From IMCC26256 sp046081705 (GTDB lineage Bacteria; Actinomycetota; Acidimicrobiia; IMCC26256), in assembly GCA_046081705.1 (NCBI GenBank), contig JBJTWK010000037.1, positions 1 to 35,441 of the forward strand: a DNA stretch of 35,441 nt. Reading direction: 5' to 3'. Each line of letters starts with the position of its first letter. Positions within the stretch are counted from its first letter, which is position 1. Shown piece by piece: positions 32,190 to 35,441 of this stretch. The notes beneath the pieces are model-generated. The model was not told the origin of the DNA. It searched no databases and was given only the letters and a program-made list of their open reading frames with translations. A program made the position numbers and the translations under genes.

Positions 32190-33169
32190 GCGCTCGCCGC
32201 CCCGATCCGCCGCTCGGCCCGGTGGATGACCCCCCGGGCGATCATCGAGATCACGAGGGTCAGGCCGAAGAGCAGCACGCCCATCCCGATGAGGGCGGCC
32301 TGGTAGGTACCGGTCGATTCACCGAACTGGTTCGCGATCACCGCCGACAGCGCGTCGCCCGAGTTGAAGAGACGCGCCGTGATCTGGGGCGAGGACCCGA
32401 TGACGAGCGCGACCGCGATGGTCTCGCCGATCGCCCGCCCGAACCCGAGCAGCACCCCCGCGACGATGCCGCTGCGACTGTGCGGGAACACGGCGCCGCG
32501 GATCATCTCCCAGCGGGTCGCGCCGAGTGCGAACGCGCCGTCCTTCTGCGCCCGGGGCACGGTCGCGAAGGTCTCGCGGGTCACCGAGGTGATGATCGGC
32601 GTGATCATGATCGCGAGGATCAGTCCTGCGGTGAAGAACGAGCGGCCGCTGATCGGATCCCCGCTCAGCAGTGTCCCGAGCACGGGGACCCCGGAGACCG
32701 CGTCGGCCACGTTCGTGTACGTGCCGGTCAGCGCCGGTGCGAGCACGAGGATGCCCCAGAGTCCGAACACCACCGACGGGATCGCGGCGAGCAGGTCGAT
32801 GACGAGGACCACCGCTCTCCGGGCACGGGTCGGGACGAGTTCCGTCACGAAGAGGGCGACCCCGAGGCTCACCGGTACGGCGATGAGCAGCGCGATGACC
32901 GAGATGACGAGCGTCCCGTAGGTGAAGGCGAGGGTGCCGAAGCTCCCCTGGACCACGTCCCAGGTGCTCGAGGTGAAGAAGGAGAGGCCCTCGTCGGCGA
33001 AGGCCGGCCACGCGTTGCGCGTCGTCGTGACGAGAATCGCGGCGAGGACGACGAGGACGAGCGCGCCCCCGGTCGCCGCCAGGACCCGGAACGTGCCATC
33101 GACGATCCGACCCGGGGGCCGGTGCCCACCGAGCGGCTCGGGCGTGATCGGTTCGGTGAGATCGAGCAT
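32186..33169 (-). CDS. pstC: PstC, phosphate ABC transporter permease
   Basis: This 327-aa permease has six predicted transmembrane segments. Family blocks are FFTSSTWDVVQGSFG, AIPSVVFGLWGILVLAP, the coupling loop FALGATRWEMIRGAVFPHSRSGI and GFGRAIGETIAVALVIG with the conserved Arg and Glu. The predicted start is ATG 33169. It is separated from pstS by 70 nt containing a strong hairpin (33188-33218), so pstC, pstA, pstB and the two regulators are probably transcribed at a lower level than pstS. Confidence 0.95.
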   Translation of the reverse strand: MLDLTEPITPEPLGGHRPPGRIVDGTFRVLAATGGALVLVVLAAILVTTTRNAWPAFADEGLSFFTSSTWDVVQGSFGTLAFTYGTLVISVIALLIAVPVSLGVALFVTELVPTRARRAVVLVIDLLAAIPSVVFGLWGILVLAPALTGTYTNVADAVSGVPVLGTLLSGDPISGRSFFTAGLILAIMITPIITSVTRETFATVPRAQKDGAFALGATRWEMIRGAVFPHSRSGIVAGVLLGFGRAIGETIAVALVIGSSPQITARLFNSGDALSAVIANQFGESTGTYQAALIGMGVLLFGLTLVISMIARGVIHRAERRIGAASA

Positions 33170-33187
33170 GGCGCCTCACGGACGACC

Positions 33188-33218
33188 GATGCCCCGGGAC
33201 CGTCGGCCCCGGGGCATC
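33188..33218 (-). terminator. Hairpin between pstS and pstC (attenuator or mRNA stabiliser)
   Basis: GATGCCCCGGG (33188-33198) and CCCGGGGCATC (33208-33218) form a perfect 11-bp stem with a 9-nt loop, the strongest inverted repeat noted in the window. No T-tract follows. It would allow partial termination or protect the pstS mRNA end, so the binding protein is made in excess over the permease, as is usual for such operons. Confidence 0.6.
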
Positions 33219-33239
33219 GCCGTCATGCCGGGGTCGGGA

Positions 33240-34331
33240 TCAGCCGACCGTGACCTTCTTGAGCTGGGCGATGGCGCGAGCCGCCAGTTCGGCGGGCAAC
33301 TTCGCGAACCCGGTGTCGGCGGCGAGCGCCTGGCCCCCCGTGAGGATGTACTCCACGAAGCCCTTGACCGCAGCACCCTTCGCCGCGTCCGAGTACGTGG
33401 TCGAGACGAGCAGGTACGTCGGCGCGGTGATCGGGTAGGCGGTCGGACCGGCAGCGTCGAGCGGGTCGTAGGTGAGATCCGCGTTGATCGTCGCACCGTC
33501 GACGGCCGCCGAGGCGCCCGCGAGCGACGCCGCCACGTACTTCCCGGCCCGGTTCTTCACCGCCGCGTACTGCAGGCCCGAGAACTCGGCGTCCGAGAAG
33601 TCGACGTAGCCGATCGCGCCGGCCGTCGACTTCACGATCTGGGCGATACCGGCGTTGCCGTTCCCCGCCTGCTGGCCGGTCGGCCAGTTGACGACCTTGT
33701 CGGTCCCGAGGGTCCACGTCGTGGGCGCGGCCTTCGTGAGGTACTTCGTGAAGTTCGCCGTCGTGCCCGAACCGTCCGCCCGGTGCACCACGACGATCGC
33801 GGTCGACGGGAGATCGGTCTTCGGGTTGTCCGCCTCGATCGCCGAGTCGTTCCACTTCGTGATCGATCCGCCGAAGATGCCGGCGATCGTGTCGGCCGAG
33901 AGCTGCAGCTTCTTCACACCCGAGAGGTTGTAGGCCATCGTGATCGGCGCGGCCACGGTCGGGAAGTAGAGGAACGGCGTGGCGAACTTCGCCGCGTCCT
34001 CCGGCTTCACGGTGCTGTCCGAACCGGCCCAGTCGACGAGCCCGGCTGCGAGGTCGGTCTGACCCTTGCCCGACCCGCCGCCCGCGTAGGCGACGGTCAC
34101 GGCGGGCTGCTCGGCCTTGAAGGCCTCGATCGCGGTCTCGTAGAAGGCCTGCGGGAAGGTGGCGCCCGACCCGTTGATCGTCGCCGCTGCAAGCCGCTCC
34201 CCGGCCGTGGTCGAGGTGGTCCTGCCGCCGTCGTCCGAGGAGCCGCCGCCACACGCGGTCGCCCCCACGGCGAGGGTCAGGACGATCGCCGGGAGGGCGA
34301 GTCGTCGGGTCGTGGTCCGGGATCGGATCAT
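33240..34331 (-). CDS. pstS: PstS, phosphate-binding lipoprotein
   Basis: This 363-aa extracytoplasmic phosphate-binding protein has a lipoprotein signal with twin basic residues, a hydrophobic core (LALPAIVLTLAVG) and the lipobox ending Cys27 (GATAC), then a Gly/Ser/Thr-rich spacer. Phosphate-site motifs are NGSGATFPQAFYE, YAGGGSGKGQTDL, DWAGSDSTVK and VHRADGSGTTANFTKYL. The start is secure: GGAGGAA is 9 nt upstream of the ATG. Two groups of PHO-box-like repeats lie upstream, and a -10-like TACGGT is at 34400-34395, leaving a leader of about 57 nt. It is the first gene of the pst-kinase-regulator operon. Confidence 0.96.
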   Translation of the reverse strand: MIRSRTTTRRLALPAIVLTLAVGATACGGGSSDDGGRTTSTTAGERLAAATINGSGATFPQAFYETAIEAFKAEQPAVTVAYAGGGSGKGQTDLAAGLVDWAGSDSTVKPEDAAKFATPFLYFPTVAAPITMAYNLSGVKKLQLSADTIAGIFGGSITKWNDSAIEADNPKTDLPSTAIVVVHRADGSGTTANFTKYLTKAAPTTWTLGTDKVVNWPTGQQAGNGNAGIAQIVKSTAGAIGYVDFSDAEFSGLQYAAVKNRAGKYVAASLAGASAAVDGATINADLTYDPLDAAGPTAYPITAPTYLLVSTTYSDAAKGAAVKGFVEYILTGGQALAADTGFAKLPAELAARAIAQLKKVTVG

Positions 34332-34394
34332 GGGATCGGGTTCCTCCAACGAGGGTCGGTCGTCTCGGGCCCGACGGCGCCGGACCTCGGGGCG

Positions 34395-34471
34395 ACCGTA
34401 GGTACCGAGGTTGGCGACGCCGTGACCCTGAGGTGTCGCGGAGGTGAACAACCGAACAACGGCGCGCGAAC
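34395..34471 (-). promoter_or_regulatory. PHO-box-like repeats and -10 of pstS
   Basis: Read on the minus strand, 11-nt units follow one another: GTTCGCGCGCC (34471-34461), GTTGTTCGGTT, GTTCACCTCCG (34449-34439), CGACACCTCAG (34438-34428) and GGTCACGGCGT (34427-34417). After 16 nt comes the -10-like TACGGT (34400-34395). The same 16-nt distance is seen at the ppk1 PHO box. The core unit is the actinobacterial GTTCACC; flanking units are degenerate. The 303-nt gap 34332-34634 otherwise holds the second box and the phoU start region. Confidence 0.65.
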
Positions 34472-34533
34472 GCAGACCCCGTTCGGGCCGATCCGGGCAT
34501 CTCGTACACCTCCCGTCCATCTCCAGAACGACG

Positions 34534-34555
34534 CTGGGATGAATGGAGGGTGAAC
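34534..34555 (-). promoter_or_regulatory. Second PHO-box-like pair between pstS and phoU
   Basis: On the minus strand GTTCACCCTCC (34555-34545) is followed directly by ATTCATCCCAG (34544-34534), an 11-nt-period pair. A weak third unit, CGTCGTTCTGG, follows, and TACGAG begins 16 nt after that. It may serve a second pstS promoter or control phoU, whose start is 80 nt away on the other strand. Confidence 0.45.
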
Positions 34556-34634
34556 GCGGGCCTCGTCACCGTGGCCCGCGGCCGTGTGGGACGATGCGGT
34601 CCCGACCGACGGCCCCGAGCGAGCGGAGATCGCC

Positions 34635-35327
34635 GTGCCCGACCAGACGACGAACGAACCCGAGGCCCGCCGGACGCTCCAGGAGGAGCTCGCCGACGTC
34701 CGCACGGACATCATCCGGCTCGCCGCGCTCACCACCGAGGCGATCACCGCCGGCACCCAGGCCTTCCTCGATGGCGACCTCACGGCGGCCGAGGCCGTGA
34801 TCGACGGCGACGACGCGATCGATGACCTCTACCACCACATCGACGACCGGCTCCTGCTCGTGCTGGCGACCCAGTCCCCCGTGGCCGCCGACCTGCGTGC
34901 CGTCATCACCACGATGCGGGTGAGCCACGAACTCGAGCGCACGGCCGACCTCGTCGTGAACGTCGCCAAGGCGACCCGCCGGATCTACCCGCACACGCTC
35001 GAACCGAAGGTGCGCGGGATCATCGATCAGATGGGACAGCAAGCCGTCAACCAGACACGGGTCGCCATCGATGCGTTCGCGGATCGTGACCCGTCGTGGG
35101 CCGATGTCCTCACGGACATGGACGACGCGATGGACGACCTCACGAAGAGCCTGTTCCGCCACATCCTGGCCGGATCGAGCGGCGACGAGGCGGCCGTCCT
35201 GCGGGCGGTGCAGGTGGCCCTCGTCGGTCGGCACTACGAGCGGATGGCCGACCACGCCGTGACCATCGCCGAACGTGTGCAGTTCATGGTCACGGGCACC
35301 CACCCCGTGAAGCCCACGGTCGACTGA
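34635..35327 (+). CDS. phoU: PhoU, phosphate signalling protein
   Basis: This 230-aa negative regulator of phosphate signalling links Pst transporter activity to the sensor kinase. It has two PhoU three-helix repeats. The first spans about 15-100 and includes VRTDIIRLAALTTEAI and VAADLRAVITTMRVSHELERTADLVVNVA; the second spans about 115-215 and includes LVGRHYERMADHAVTIAERVQFM. The E-R-x-x-D metal-binding motifs (ELERTAD and YERMAD) are both intact. GTG 34635 has GGAG about 6 nt upstream. It is divergent from pstS rather than at the end of the pst operon. As the kinase here lacks membrane segments, PhoU is the natural link from PstB to it (inference). Confidence 0.95.
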   Translation: MPDQTTNEPEARRTLQEELADVRTDIIRLAALTTEAITAGTQAFLDGDLTAAEAVIDGDDAIDDLYHHIDDRLLLVLATQSPVAADLRAVITTMRVSHELERTADLVVNVAKATRRIYPHTLEPKVRGIIDQMGQQAVNQTRVAIDAFADRDPSWADVLTDMDDAMDDLTKSLFRHILAGSSGDEAAVLRAVQVALVGRHYERMADHAVTIAERVQFMVTGTHPVKPTVD

Positions 35328-35348
35328 CGCCCGCACGCGAGTCGGCCG
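35328..35348 (+). repeat. 21-bp direct repeat, copy 1
   Basis: This 21-bp string starts CGCCCGCA and ends GTCGGCCG immediately after the phoU stop codon. It is identical to the last 21 bases of the window. The bases preceding the two copies differ. The sequence between the copies (72 nt) has no feature I can support. Confidence 0.85.
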
Positions 35349-35420
35349 GCACCTCGGCGCTCCGGCTCGCCCGCGACCGACCGCGCCGCCATCGGGTCGC
35401 CTCCGCGCGTGCGAGGGATG

Positions 35421-35441
35421 CGCCCGCACGCGAGTCGGCCG
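35421..35441 (+). repeat. 21-bp direct repeat, copy 2 (window end)
   Basis: This exact second copy of 35328-35348 ends at the final base of the window. The match is limited to 21 bp on the left, and its right side is cut off. It may be part of a longer tandem array or mark an assembly break at a repeated k-mer. Confidence 0.85.

Noticed and set aside
35349..35420. Attachment site or CRISPR-like array formed by the 21-bp repeats
   Set aside because: There are only two copies, with no integrase, tRNA or cas gene. An assembly or tandem-repeat explanation is simpler.

Overview
This 35.4-kb window is chromosomal DNA of very high G+C content from an actinobacterium, most likely a member of the Acidimicrobiia. 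That placement is an inference from gene content: a UPF0182 membrane protein, an AhpE-type peroxiredoxin, a SenX3/RegX3-like pair, a DUF2342 protein, a YlbL-type PDZ-Lon protein, SufU-type Fe-S assembly and widespread leaderless starts. It has not been tested by phylogeny. Almost every base is coding, and gene pairs often overlap by 4 nt (ATGA/GTGA). No rRNA, tRNA, CRISPR array, insertion sequence or prophage was seen.

Layout. (1) 1-8.5 kb: a truncated MBL hydrolase, then the SUF iron-sulfur assembly genes in two convergent units, sufC1-sufS-sufU (+) and sufB-sufD-Rieske ferredoxin-sufC2 (-). A 58-aa protein and an L,D-transpeptidase lie between them. There are two SufC ATPases, and the two suf promoters share a nearly identical operator-like palindrome. 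(2) 8.6-16.8 kb: UPF0182 protein; a DivIVA-like coiled-coil protein whose C-terminus looks like a phage capsid-morphogenesis Cys/His module; a PDZ-Lon protease; a HEAT-repeat protein; and an overlapping unit moaE / 57-aa membrane protein / mreB. (3) 17.3-23.7 kb: an HtrA-like protein that has lost its catalytic triad, a fused AhbA-AhbB-type siroheme decarboxylase, a membrane-anchored SDR-fold protein back-to-back with a DUF2342 protein (start codons abut), a DsbA/FrnE-like protein and an MFS transporter. (4) 23.9-28.6 kb: ppk1, Nudix hydrolase, histidine phosphatase and surE as one overlapping operon, then ahpE and a disordered small protein. (5) 28.6-35.4 kb: the phosphate regulon, pstS-pstC-pstA-pstB-histidine kinase-response regulator (-), with phoU divergent (+).

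The last two regions appear functionally joined. Direct repeats with 11-nt period and a GTTCACC-like core, the known actinobacterial PHO-box layout, lie upstream of both pstS and ppk1, and in both cases the last good unit is 16 nt before a -10-like hexamer. The kinase and regulator encoded beside pst are the obvious candidates to bind them. Polyphosphate synthesis, nucleotide sanitation and phosphate uptake would then respond together to phosphate limitation.

A second window-wide pattern is a TAnnnT hexamer exactly 7 nt before the start codon of sufC1, sufU, sufB, the UPF0182 gene, moaE and ppk1 (6-8 nt for two more). This indicates leaderless transcripts and was used to choose several starts.
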